Assembly: GCA_902514805.1 (NCBI GenBank)
Contig: CABXSF010000005.1
Span: 1-56,129 of the forward strand
Direction: 5' to 3'
Length of the DNA: 56,129 nt
DNA from: an uncultured Pelagibacteraceae bacterium
GTDB lineage: Bacteria; Pseudomonadota; Alphaproteobacteria; Pelagibacterales; Pelagibacteraceae
This document shows, piece after piece, positions 20,301 through 31,014 of the stretch (position 1 is the first letter of the stretch; each line of letters begins with the position of its first letter). Both the position numbers and the translations under genes were made by a program. Under the pieces are notes generated by a model, which was not told the origin of the DNA, ran no database searches, and worked only from the letters and a program-made list of their open reading frames with translations.

Positions 20301-20651
20301 ATGGCCGAAAACTTAGACTTAAAAAAAATCATCATCAAAACACTCGATAGTAACAAAGCTTTAGACATAGTATCTATAGATCTTAAAGATAAATCCTCAA
20401 TAGCTGACTATATGATTGTTGCAAGTGGAACGTCTTCTAGACATATCCAGTCTCTTTCTGAACAGGTTTTGGAAAAGTTTAAAACTAATGGATTAAAAAA
20501 TTGTAAAATTGAGGGAAAAGATAGTCCTGAGTGGAAACTAGTAGATGGAATAGACATTGTAGTTCATATTTTTAACCCAGAGAAAAGAAAGTTTTATGAA
20601 TTAGAAAAAATTTGGTCTGAATTAATTCCAAAAGAGAAAGTTATTGTTTAA
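20301..20651 (+). CDS. rsfS: Ribosome silencing factor RsfS
   Basis: A 116-residue protein of the RsfS/Iojap family, which binds L14 and blocks subunit joining when nutrients are short. Core motifs are ALDIVSIDLKDKSSIADYMI, ASGTSSRHIQSLSEQV, EGKDSPEWKLVDGIDIVVHIF and the RKFYELEKIW tail. In most Alphaproteobacteria rlmH follows rsfS; here ctpA follows directly with a 1-bp overlap. Confidence 0.95.
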   Translation: MAENLDLKKIIIKTLDSNKALDIVSIDLKDKSSIADYMIVASGTSSRHIQSLSEQVLEKFKTNGLKNCKIEGKDSPEWKLVDGIDIVVHIFNPEKRKFYELEKIWSELIPKEKVIV

Positions 20652-21778
20652 TGAGAATAATTATTTTTATAATTATAATTTTTCATACGTTTACACTTGC
20701 ATTTTCAAATAATGACAACATTTACGATAAAGTAGATTTATTTGGAGAAGTGCTTGATAAAGTCAACAAAGAATATGTTGAAGAGATAGATCAAGCTGAA
20801 GCTATGGATGCTGCAATCGATGGCGTCTTAAGATCGCTTGACCCATATTCTGCATATTTATCACCAGAGGATCTTAAACAAATGGAAACTGAAACAAGCG
20901 GTAAATTTGGGGGATTAGGAATCGAAGTCAGTATGGAAGCAGGTGTTGTAAAAGTAATATCTCCAATAGATAATTCTCCAGCTGACAAAGTTGGTGTTAA
21001 AGCAGGTGATTACATAGTGAAAATAAATGACACGCAGGTACAAGGAAAAACATTGACTGAAGCTGTTGATTTAATGAGAGGACCAGTTGGAAGTAGTATC
21101 GAAATTACAGTTAGAAGAGTTGGGAAAAAGAAATCATTAATATTCAATATTACAAGAGAAATTATTCAAATCGCATCAGTGAAATCAAAGACTTATGATA
21201 AGAAAATTGGTTACTTAAGATTGACGTCATTTAATGAAAATAGTGGTAGTCAAATCAAAACTGAGATTAAAAAATTTAAAAGAGATAAAAAAATTGAAAG
21301 CTATATCCTTGACTTGCGTAATAATCCTGGAGGATTATTATCTCAAGCAATTAAAATATCAGATTTTTTTCTTGAGGATGGAGAGATTGTATCGACCAAG
21401 GGCCGTCAAAAAAGTGAAAATAGAAAATGGTTTGCAAGTAGTGGAGATTTAATAAATGGTAAAACTCTTGTAGTTTTAATTAATAATGGGTCTGCGTCAG
21501 CATCAGAAATAGTTGCGGGAGCATTAAAGGATCACAAAAGAGCAGTTTTGGTTGGTGAGAGTACATATGGTAAAGGTTCTGTTCAATCAATAATTCCTCT
21601 TAAAAATGAGGGAGCAATTAGACTAACAATTTCAAAATATTATTTACCTTCAGGAAAATCAATTTCAGAGGTTGGTATAGCACCTGATATATCAATTGAA
21701 GAAGAAGAGAGTGATTTTCGAATTGATACAGAAACTGATAATCAATTAAATTTTGCACGTAAACTTTTAGCAGGATAG
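20651..21778 (+). CDS. ctpA: C-terminal processing peptidase (S41), periplasmic
   Basis: A 375-residue serine protease. Residues 1-20 form a hydrophobic export signal. A PDZ domain covers about 85-165 (GGLGIEVSMEAG, KVGVKAGDYIVKI), and the S41 domain follows. The Ser/Lys dyad is Ser283 (GSASASEIVAG) and Lys308 (TYGKGSVQS), with the expected 25-residue spacing. CtpA trims C-termini of periplasmic proteins and controls murein hydrolases. It lies between rsfS (1-bp overlap) and rppH (0-bp gap). Confidence 0.94.
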   Translation: MRIIIFIIIIFHTFTLAFSNNDNIYDKVDLFGEVLDKVNKEYVEEIDQAEAMDAAIDGVLRSLDPYSAYLSPEDLKQMETETSGKFGGLGIEVSMEAGVVKVISPIDNSPADKVGVKAGDYIVKINDTQVQGKTLTEAVDLMRGPVGSSIEITVRRVGKKKSLIFNITREIIQIASVKSKTYDKKIGYLRLTSFNENSGSQIKTEIKKFKRDKKIESYILDLRNNPGGLLSQAIKISDFFLEDGEIVSTKGRQKSENRKWFASSGDLINGKTLVVLINNGSASASEIVAGALKDHKRAVLVGESTYGKGSVQSIIPLKNEGAIRLTISKYYLPSGKSISEVGIAPDISIEEEESDFRIDTETDNQLNFARKLLAG

Positions 21779-22255
21779 ATGCTCGAAAAGTTTAAAAAGT
21801 TGCCACTTAGAAAAGGAGTGGGGATTGTTTTACTTAATCAAAATAACGAAGTCTTTGTAGCAAAAAGAATAGATAATCCAAACAATTATTGGCAAATGCC
21901 TCAGGGTGGAATTGATGAAAACGAGGATTATCTTGATGCAGCTACAAGAGAGTTAGAAGAAGAAACAAGTATAACAAATGTTAAATTGATTAAAGAGTTG
22001 GACGGTTTTCAAACTTATCTGCTTCCTCAAAATCTTTTAGGAATTATATGGAAAGGAAAATACAAAGGTCAAATACAAAAGTGGTTTTGTATGAGATTTC
22101 TGGGTAGTGATAACGAAATAAATATAAGAACCAAAAAGCCTGAGTTCTTAGAGTGGAAATGGATAAACCTTGAAGATATTACGAAAAATGTGGTTGATTT
22201 CAAATTAGACGTTTATAATGAAGTCAAAAAAAAAGTGTTGGATATTTTAAAATAA
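21779..22255 (+). CDS. rppH: RNA pyrophosphohydrolase (Nudix)
   Basis: A 158-residue Nudix hydrolase. The Nudix box runs from GGIDENEDYLDAATREL to EEETS, preceded by the RppH signature NYWQMPQG. Its WKGKYKGQIQKWFCMRF segment and C-terminal VYNEVKKKVL agree with RppH/NudH, which removes pyrophosphate from mRNA 5' ends to start decay. The start directly follows the ctpA stop. It ends the operon and is convergent with atpC (1-bp gap) without a visible hairpin. Confidence 0.93.
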   Translation: MLEKFKKLPLRKGVGIVLLNQNNEVFVAKRIDNPNNYWQMPQGGIDENEDYLDAATRELEEETSITNVKLIKELDGFQTYLLPQNLLGIIWKGKYKGQIQKWFCMRFLGSDNEINIRTKKPEFLEWKWINLEDITKNVVDFKLDVYNEVKKKVLDILK

Positions 22256-22256
22256 T

Positions 22257-22648
22257 CTAATTGAGTCTATTCAAAACATCAATTTTTTGATTTGTTATAA
22301 ATCTTTTTTGGTCGTCTAAATTTTCATCTTTTAAAGCTTCATTGGCCTCATTTATCATTGAGCTTAAATCGTCTTTTTTAATTTCTTTTATGTCGATAAT
22401 TCTGCTGGTAAGAATTGATAAAGAATTTTCACTAAATTCAATAATTCCATCTTCAACATATAATTCCTTTACTTCATTGCCTGTAAAAATCTTGACTATT
22501 CCAGGTTTTAAAAATGAAATTATAGATATGTGATCTTTCAAAATACCCATATCACCTTCAAATGCAGGTACCACCACTTCAGATACATTATCTGAAGAAA
22601 GGAATAATTTTTCTGGATTAACAATTTCCAAGTTAAACGAATCTGACA

Positions 22649-22649
<1 letters not shown>
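22257..22649 (-). CDS. atpC: ATP synthase F1 epsilon subunit
   Basis: A 130-residue protein with the epsilon beta-sandwich (FNLEIVNPEKLFLS, VVPAFEGDMGILKDHISIIS, LYVEDGIIEF) and a helical C-terminal hairpin. The epsilon subunit couples rotation and can inhibit ATP hydrolysis. It is the last gene of the F1 operon and overlaps the atpD stop by 1 bp. Length is normal for Alphaproteobacteria. Confidence 0.94.
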
Positions 22650-24944
<2,295 letters not shown>

Positions 24945-24946
24945 AA

Positions 24947-26482
24947 TTATTTATCAAAACTTTTCTTTAAATCCAAAATAATGCTTGTTAATTTTTTCTC
25001 ATTTTCTTCTTCGAGTTTTCCAGATGAAATTATTAAATTTATTAAATCTGGTTGCTCAGATTTACATTTCTCAATTATATCTTTCTCAAATTTTGATATA
25101 TCTTTTTGTTGGATATCGTCTAGGTGACCTTTTACACCACAAAAGACAGAAATGACTTGCTCAGCCACTGTCATTGGAGAATATTGTTTTTGTTTCAATA
25201 ATTCAGTTAATTTTGCTCCTCTATTTAAAAGTTTTTGAGTTGATGCATCTAAGTCAGATCCAAACTGTGCAAAAGCTGCCATCTCCCTATATTGAGCGAG
25301 TTCTAGTTTCATAGATCCAGAAACTTTTTTCATAGCTTTTGTTTGAGCAGAAGATCCTACCCTTGAAACTGATAAGCCAACATTAATTGCAGGTCTTATT
25401 CCTTGATTGAATAGTTCTGTCTCTAAAAATATTTGTCCATCAGTAATTGAGATTACGTTGGTAGGTATGTAAGCTGATACGTCTCCTGCTTGAGTTTCGA
25501 TGATTGGCAACGCAGTTAATGATCCTCCGCCATGTTCGTCACCTAATTTTGCTGCTCTTTCAAGTAATCGACTATGTAAATAAAAAACGTCTCCTGGATA
25601 TGCCTCTCTTCCTGGAGGACGTCTTAAAAGAAGTGACATTTGTCTGTAGGCTACTGCTTGTTTTGAAAGATCGTCATAAATAATTAAAGCATGCATTCCA
25701 TTATCTCTAAAATGTTCACCCATAGCACATCCAGTGTATGGAGCTAAAAATTGTAATGGAGCTGCATCTGAAGCTGTTGCTGCAACAATTGTTGTATATT
25801 CCATAGCTCCAGCCTCTTCTAAAGTTTTCTCTATTTGTCTAACAGTCGATCGTTTTTGACCTATTGCAACATAAATACAATAAAGTTTTTGTTTTTCATC
25901 ACCTGACTCGTTTATCTTTTTTTGATTAATTATCGCATCAATAGCAACAGCAGTTTTTCCTGTTTGACGATCTCCAATAATTAATTCCCTTTGACCTCTA
26001 CCTATTGGAACCAAACTATCAATTGATTTTAAACCTGTTTGCATTGGTTCGCTAACAGATTTTCTTGGAATAATTCCTGGTGCTTTCACCTCAACTCTAC
26101 TTCGTTTAATACTTTTGTCTAAAGCTCCTTTCCCGTCTATTGGATTTCCTAATCCATCAACAACTCTTCCAAGTAATTCTTTCCCAACTGGTGTGTCAAC
26201 AATCGCTCCAGTTCTTTTGACTGTGTCACCTTCTTTAATTGCTCTATCATCACCAAAAATAACTACCCCAACGTTATCGCTTTCTAAGTTTAACGCCATA
26301 CCTTTAGAACCATCAGCAAATTCTACCATCTCACCGGCTTGAACATTGTCGAGTCCGTAAATTCTTGCTATTCCGTCACCTACAGATAAAACTTGACCAA
26401 TTTCTGTTACTTCAGATTTATCTCCAAATTTTTTAATTTGTTCTTTTAATATTTTTGTTACTTCTGATGGGTTAATATCCAT
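24947..26482 (-). CDS. atpA: ATP synthase F1 alpha subunit
   Basis: A 511-residue nucleotide-binding, non-catalytic subunit. The P-loop is [13 protein letters not shown], with [26 protein letters not shown] and [20 protein letters not shown] as family hallmarks. Its start overlaps the atpH stop by 1 bp. No F0 genes (atpB, E, F) are in the window, which matches the split F1/F0 operons of Alphaproteobacteria. Confidence 0.98.
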   Translation of the reverse strand: MDINPSEVTKILKEQIKKFGDKSEVTEIGQVLSVGDGIARIYGLDNVQAGEMVEFADGSKGMALNLESDNVGVVIFGDDRAIKEGDTVKRTGAIVDTPVGKELLGRVVDGLGNPIDGKGALDKSIKRSRVEVKAPGIIPRKSVSEPMQTGLKSIDSLVPIGRGQRELIIGDRQTGKTAVAIDAIINQKKINESGDEKQKLYCIYVAIGQKRSTVRQIEKTLEEAGAMEYTTIVAATASDAAPLQFLAPYTGCAMGEHFRDNGMHALIIYDDLSKQAVAYRQMSLLLRRPPGREAYPGDVFYLHSRLLERAAKLGDEHGGGSLTALPIIETQAGDVSAYIPTNVISITDGQIFLETELFNQGIRPAINVGLSVSRVGSSAQTKAMKKVSGSMKLELAQYREMAAFAQFGSDLDASTQKLLNRGAKLTELLKQKQYSPMTVAEQVISVFCGVKGHLDDIQQKDISKFEKDIIEKCKSEQPDLINLIISSGKLEEENEKKLTSIILDLKKSFDK

Positions 26483-27030
26483 TATACTTCCTTCATTAAG
26501 TTTTTCATTTTCATTAATTTATTCTTTAAAGAGTTATCAATCATAATACTTCCAATTTTTATTTTTACTCCAGCAAGCAATGATTCATCAACCTTATAAC
26601 TTAAGTTAATTTTTGAATTAAAGTCTTTAGTCATTTCCTCTTTAATTTTTTCTATCTGGGAATTATCTAATTTTTTTGAAGATACAAGTTCAGCTCTAAC
26701 TTCTCCTCTTTGAATTGAACAATAGGTGATAAAATCGTTTAAAATATTTTTTAAAAAAAATATTCTTCTTTTATGAATAAGAAATTTAATAAACTTAATA
26801 AACAAGCTGTTCAATTTTATTTTTTCAAAAATTGCAATAAAAACCTCAAGCTGTTTATCTTGTTTGAATGTAGGATCTTTTATAAAAGTTGACAAATCCT
26901 GAGAGTCTTTAATTACGTTGTATATGGACTTTGCCTGAACCTCAATTTCATCTAACACACTATTCTCCTTCGCAAGCTCAAATAAAGACTGAGAATAACT
27001 GTTTGTAGCTTTAGTTTGGGAATTAGACAA
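26482..27030 (-). CDS. atpH: ATP synthase F1 delta subunit (OSCP)
   Basis: A 182-residue delta subunit linking F1 to the peripheral stalk. The N-terminal helical domain ([21 protein letters not shown]) and the C-terminal segment ([37 protein letters not shown]) match the OSCP family. The start codon is TTG at 27030-27028, chosen because no in-frame ATG precedes the conserved N-terminus and an AAAGGA Shine-Dalgarno lies 6 bases upstream of it. It leads the atpHAGDC operon. Confidence 0.93.
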   Translation of the reverse strand: MSNSQTKATNSYSQSLFELAKENSVLDEIEVQAKSIYNVIKDSQDLSTFIKDPTFKQDKQLEVFIAIFEKIKLNSLFIKFIKFLIHKRRIFFLKNILNDFITYCSIQRGEVRAELVSSKKLDNSQIEKIKEEMTKDFNSKINLSYKVDESLLAGVKIKIGSIMIDNSLKNKLMKMKNLMKEV

Positions 27031-27066
27031 GTTAGATCCTTTGTAATTGCTGATAAATTTTCAGAT

Positions 27067-27095
27067 TAATTAACATATAGGCAAGTAACGATCAA
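27067..27095 (-). promoter_or_regulatory. Possible promoter of the atp operon
   Basis: On the minus strand, TTGATC (27095-27090), a 17-bp spacer and TAATTA (27072-27067), about 30 bases before the atpH TTG start. It lies in the 99-bp gap between priA and atpH. The -10 match is poor, and a TATAT at another spacing could serve instead. Confidence 0.3.
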
Positions 27096-27129
27096 GTAAG
27101 AGCTTTAAAAAAAGTCACAAAAATAACAG

Positions 27130-29085
27130 TTAATTGAAATTTATTGGATCAACATCAACTGAAAGTTTTATTCCTTTTGGGATATTAAATCTTTTAAGTG
27201 CCATTTTTAAGTTTTTCTGAGCTAAAATATTCTTTGCAGATCTTAATAAAATCCTATTCCTGTAATTTCCTCTTACTTTATAAATCGGAGCATTTACTGG
27301 TCCAAGAATCTTAACTTTAAGGTTTTTTTTTAAAAATTCCGACAATTCAAATGATACTTGGTCAGATTTTTTACTATTTTGAGCGCTGACTATTATTGAT
27401 ATAAATCTCTCAAATGGAGGTAATAAATTCTTTTCCCTCAGAATTAATTCTTTATCCAAAAAAACATAAGGATCAGGATTTACTATTTGCGATATATAAT
27501 CTGAGTTAAAATTCATTGTTTGAAAATAAACAGTTGAAGGCTTTCCTTCTCGACCTGCTCTCCCTGATAGTTGGTGATAAAGTTGTACAGTTTTTTCAGC
27601 ACTTCTTAAATCGTAGCCTCTAGAGGAATAGTCAATATCCAATACAATTATACAATTCAGGTTAGGAAAATGAAACCCTTTTGAAATCAATTGAGTCCCA
27701 ATTAAAATATTAATCTTATTATCTATTATCTCCTGGATTTTAGAAGATGAGTCCTTTTTATTCATAGTGTCACTTGAGAAAATTAAAGTGTTTTTGTTAG
27801 GAAAAATCTTTTTTATTTCCTCGAGTATTTTTTCCACACCTGGACCACTAAAGCTAAAATCACATTTAGAGTCCTTTGAAGAGCAGTCTCGTTCCATTTT
27901 TGCGGAGTAACCACAATAATGACATAAAACTTTATTTCTTATCTTATGATAAACCAGATTGATTGAACAAAAAGGACAGTCAAAAGTTTTCAAACAATTT
28001 TTACACAGTACAAAGGGTGAGTAACCTCTTCTATTTACAAAAAATAAAACCTGATTTTTTCTAGATAAATTATCTTTAACTTTTTTAATTAATTCCTCTG
28101 AAATAAATGTTCCTTTTTTTTCATTTTTTTTTATTTTAATAATTTCATAATCCGGCAACTTTGCATCTCGAAATCGCTCAGTTAATCTAGATGAATGAAA
28201 CTTTTTTCCTTTAATATTTTTATAAGTTTCTATAGATGGAACAGCAGATATCAAGTTGATAGGTATATTTTCAAATGATGCTCTGGATATTGCCATATCC
28301 CTGGCATGATAATTTACACCCTCATCTTGTTTGTAAGATTGGTCGTGTTCTTCGTCTATTGTAATAAGACCTAACTTTTTAAAAGGTAAAAATAAAGCCG
28401 ACCTAGCTCCAATAACAACTTTAATCTTTCCTGATTTCAAGCCACTCCAAATTATCTTTTTATTTTTTTTTGTAACTGATGAATGCCAAATAGCTGGTTT
28501 AAAACCAAAAAAAGAAATGAAATTTTTTTCAAATTCTTTTGTAAGGCCAATTTCTGGAAGTAAAATTAAAGATTGATAGCCCTCATTCAGTTTTTTTTTA
28601 ATTGCATTAAAATAAACTATTGTTTTTCCTGAACCTGTAGTTCCTTGTAATACATGAACTCTAAAGTTTTTATCCCCCTTTTCTATTTCTGATAAACTTT
28701 TTTTTTGCTGAGTATTTAGACTATAATCTTTGGTTGGGTGTTTTTTATTAAACTGATCGTAAGTGTCTTCTTTATAATCTTCTTCTAAAGAACTATTTAC
28801 TAGGTGAAGTTTTAGCGCCATACCCTTGGGAACAATATTATAATCAGAAAACCAGTTTAAAAATTTTATTGTTTTATTTTCTAAAGGGTCTTTTGTAAAT
28901 TTTTTAATGATATCTTTAATTTTAAATTTTTTTTTAGGCTCTTCCTCAAAATCATCCCAAATAATACCTATCATTTTTTTTTGACCAAAAGGCACTTCTA
29001 CATAATCGCCAATTTTCAGTTTTTCTTTTGAAGTGTATGTAAATGGGTGATCAAAAATGTTCGGTAATAGTACTGGTACTTTCAT
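27130..29085 (-). CDS. priA: Primosomal protein N' (replication restart helicase)
   Basis: A 651-residue 3'-5' DNA helicase that reloads the replisome at stalled forks. The order is an N-terminal fork-binding domain (residues about 1-100, LLPNIFDHPFTYTS), Walker A GTTGSGKT, Walker B/DEEH box ITIDEEHDQSYKQDEG, and a zinc module with CKNC, CPFC and CHYC pairs (the fourth part reads CSSKDSKC). The helicase C-domain has LIGTQLISKGFHFPN and QLSGRAGREGKP. It is about 80 residues shorter than E. coli PriA but has all domains. It lies 88 bp after the egtD-like gene. Confidence 0.95.
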   Translation of the reverse strand: MKVPVLLPNIFDHPFTYTSKEKLKIGDYVEVPFGQKKMIGIIWDDFEEEPKKKFKIKDIIKKFTKDPLENKTIKFLNWFSDYNIVPKGMALKLHLVNSSLEEDYKEDTYDQFNKKHPTKDYSLNTQQKKSLSEIEKGDKNFRVHVLQGTTGSGKTIVYFNAIKKKLNEGYQSLILLPEIGLTKEFEKNFISFFGFKPAIWHSSVTKKNKKIIWSGLKSGKIKVVIGARSALFLPFKKLGLITIDEEHDQSYKQDEGVNYHARDMAISRASFENIPINLISAVPSIETYKNIKGKKFHSSRLTERFRDAKLPDYEIIKIKKNEKKGTFISEELIKKVKDNLSRKNQVLFFVNRRGYSPFVLCKNCLKTFDCPFCSINLVYHKIRNKVLCHYCGYSAKMERDCSSKDSKCDFSFSGPGVEKILEEIKKIFPNKNTLIFSSDTMNKKDSSSKIQEIIDNKINILIGTQLISKGFHFPNLNCIIVLDIDYSSRGYDLRSAEKTVQLYHQLSGRAGREGKPSTVYFQTMNFNSDYISQIVNPDPYVFLDKELILREKNLLPPFERFISIIVSAQNSKKSDQVSFELSEFLKKNLKVKILGPVNAPIYKVRGNYRNRILLRSAKNILAQKNLKMALKRFNIPKGIKLSVDVDPINFN

Positions 29086-29173
29086 TTCATTATGAAAAAT
29101 TTAAAGTGTATTGGTAATTTATTTACAACTCTATTTCTGTTGATATACAATAAATGTAAAGCAATATCTAGAC

Positions 29174-30097
29174 CTAAAGATCAAGATCAAGAAAATGAAC
29201 ACTAAAAAGTTTTTTATCATCAACCCAAGTTTTCTTAACTTTCCAACCGGCTTCATTTGCCAAATTTCTGAAAGATTTAATCGTGTATTTATGAGAATTC
29301 TCAGTGTGAATCTCTTCATTTTTTTTAATTGAATATTTTGAGCCATTGATTCTGATATTATTATTTTTTTTTGCTCTTAGTCTCATCTCAATTCTTTTTT
29401 TTGATTTATTATAAATTGCTAAATGTTTATAAAAATTTAAGTTTATATTAGTACCCAATTCGGTATTCATTCTTTGTAAAATATTTTTGTTAAATTTTGC
29501 AGTTATGCCTTTTTTATCATTGTAAGCAGAAATAAGGGTTGGAATATCTTTAATTAAGTCAGCACCAATGATAATTTTTTTGGCTTTAAATTTCATTTTG
29601 AGCATTTTTAAAAATTTTACAGCATCCTTTTTCTCAAAATTACCTATAGTTGAACCTGGAAAAAAAATAATTATGTTCTCTGATGAATTAATTTTAAAAG
29701 GTAATTTATCACTTCCTGAGAAATCATATCCTTTGGGAGTAATAGCTACTTTTGGAAATTTCTTTTTAAAACTTTGAGATATTTTTATTATATAATCTTC
29801 AGAAATATCTAGGGGTATGTATTTTTTTGGCTTATCTAGGCTACTTAAAAAAATTTCTATTTTTTTGATATCTCCAGCGCCTGGTTCAATTAAAACCGCA
29901 CCCTTGCCTATTTTATTAGCAATTTCAATTTTATTATCTCTTAAAATTTTTCTTTCTGTTCGTGCTGGGTAATATTCTTTCAATTTAGTGATTTCTTCAA
30001 AAAGTTTTGATCCTTTAAAGTCATAAAACCATTTAGAACTTAGCTTCTTATTTTTCTTACTTAAACCGAAACTTACTTCTTGTAAAAATGATTTCAT
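29174..30097 (-). CDS. egtD: EgtD-type L-histidine N-alpha-methyltransferase
   Basis: A 307-residue SAM-dependent methyltransferase of the EgtD family, whose founder trimethylates histidine to hercynine. The N-terminal WFYDFKGSKLFEEITKLKEYYP is diagnostic. Motif I is IEPGAGDIKK. Residues that bind histidine in mycobacterial EgtD (compared from memory) have counterparts: Tyr42/43, Gly148 and Asn153 (GSTIGNF), Tyr192 (SAYND), Met238 (RIEMRLRA), and Glu266 and Ser268 (HTENSHKY), the pair contacting the imidazole. Histidine is therefore the likely substrate. No egtB follows, so classical ergothioneine synthesis is not encoded here. It overlaps the methyltransferase gene by 4 bp and is very AT-rich. 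Confidence 0.82.
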   Translation of the reverse strand: MKSFLQEVSFGLSKKNKKLSSKWFYDFKGSKLFEEITKLKEYYPARTERKILRDNKIEIANKIGKGAVLIEPGAGDIKKIEIFLSSLDKPKKYIPLDISEDYIIKISQSFKKKFPKVAITPKGYDFSGSDKLPFKINSSENIIIFFPGSTIGNFEKKDAVKFLKMLKMKFKAKKIIIGADLIKDIPTLISAYNDKKGITAKFNKNILQRMNTELGTNINLNFYKHLAIYNKSKKRIEMRLRAKKNNNIRINGSKYSIKKNEEIHTENSHKYTIKSFRNLANEAGWKVKKTWVDDKKLFSVHFLDLDL

Positions 30098-31014
30098 TTT
30101 ATGTTAGGGACAACTAAAAGACGGTTAATTGGCATTGAAAATCGCCCTTGTCTTTGCGTGTCAGTACTTTGTTTGGATATTGCTAAAAGTTCAGATAAAT
30201 TTGTGATCATTAATTTTCTGCTCTCCGGCTTTAGAACAAATGCAGCATAGAAAAATCCTGCTGCAATTTCAGCCACTTGAATAGCAGGTCCCTCCATAGA
30301 TACAACATTTGTTTCGATATTTACTTTTGCTTCTGGGAAAGCTTTATGTATAAGATTACTTAGGCTTTCTGATCCTCGTATTCTTGGATCACCTAAATCA
30401 ATCTCTCCATAATTAGGTATTTCTTTTTGTACATAGCTATAAATTAAATCGTGTACTTCCTTATAATTAGGTGCTGCACTCATTGGCCCATCAACTAGTG
30501 CTACAAACTGACCTTCTGAAGTTAAAACTCGTCTGATTTCGTCCAACACTGGTAATATCGGGTCCATCAATGTTAAAGCCCAATGACACAGGACAATGTC
30601 GATAGAATTATCATCGATTGTTGTCAATTTTTGTGCTTTTGACTCAATTAGATTGATTCCGCTGTTTATAAGACGAGTCTTGGCTAATGCTAATTCTTCA
30701 GGACACATGTCTACACCTTTTAAATTTAAATTTTTATTGCGATCAAATAAGATTTTTAGTAGTGGCCCTGACCCACAGGCAAGATCTAATACTCGTAAAC
30801 TTTCATTATTAGGTACAAGTTCAGCTAGCCATTCATAACTGTTACGTCCAGTTTCATCACGACAAAAACTTGCGCACACTTCAGTAAACCCTGTATGTTC
30901 TTGATGTATAGTTTTTAAATGATCAACTAAAGCATTACTATCGGGATATAGATTGCGAGCAAGACTGTCGGTCCAGATCGAATTTAGTCCCTTCTGATTG
31001 TTTGTATCTTTCAT
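30094..31014 (-). CDS. Class I SAM-dependent methyltransferase, substrate unknown
   Basis: A 306-residue protein. Motif I is VLDLACGSGPLL (residues about 75-86), the acidic residue is Asp102 (GVDMCPEEL), and motif IV is IDIVLCHWALTLMDP, with VLDEIRRVLTSEGQFVALVDG after it. These place it in the UbiE/Methyltransf_11-type superfamily without pointing to a substrate. A long N-terminal helical part (1-70) and a C-terminal region with MEGPAIQVAEIAAGFFYAAFVL may bind the acceptor. ATGA overlaps on both sides couple it to the dioxygenase and the EgtD-like enzyme, so it probably acts in the same pathway, for example O- or N-methylating the oxidised product; that is inference. Confidence 0.75.
   Translation of the reverse strand: MKDTNNQKGLNSIWTDSLARNLYPDSNALVDHLKTIHQEHTGFTEVCASFCRDETGRNSYEWLAELVPNNESLRVLDLACGSGPLLKILFDRNKNLNLKGVDMCPEELALAKTRLINSGINLIESKAQKLTTIDDNSIDIVLCHWALTLMDPILPVLDEIRRVLTSEGQFVALVDGPMSAAPNYKEVHDLIYSYVQKEIPNYGEIDLGDPRIRGSESLSNLIHKAFPEAKVNIETNVVSMEGPAIQVAEIAAGFFYAAFVLKPESRKLMITNLSELLAISKQSTDTQRQGRFSMPINRLLVVPNIK

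Noticed and set aside
29092..29205. A 37-codon plus-strand frame beginning MKNLKCIGN with a hydrophobic stretch, resembling a small lipoprotein
   Set aside because: There is no proper lipobox (YNKC precedes the break), it overlaps the egtD end antisense, and no ribosome site is seen.
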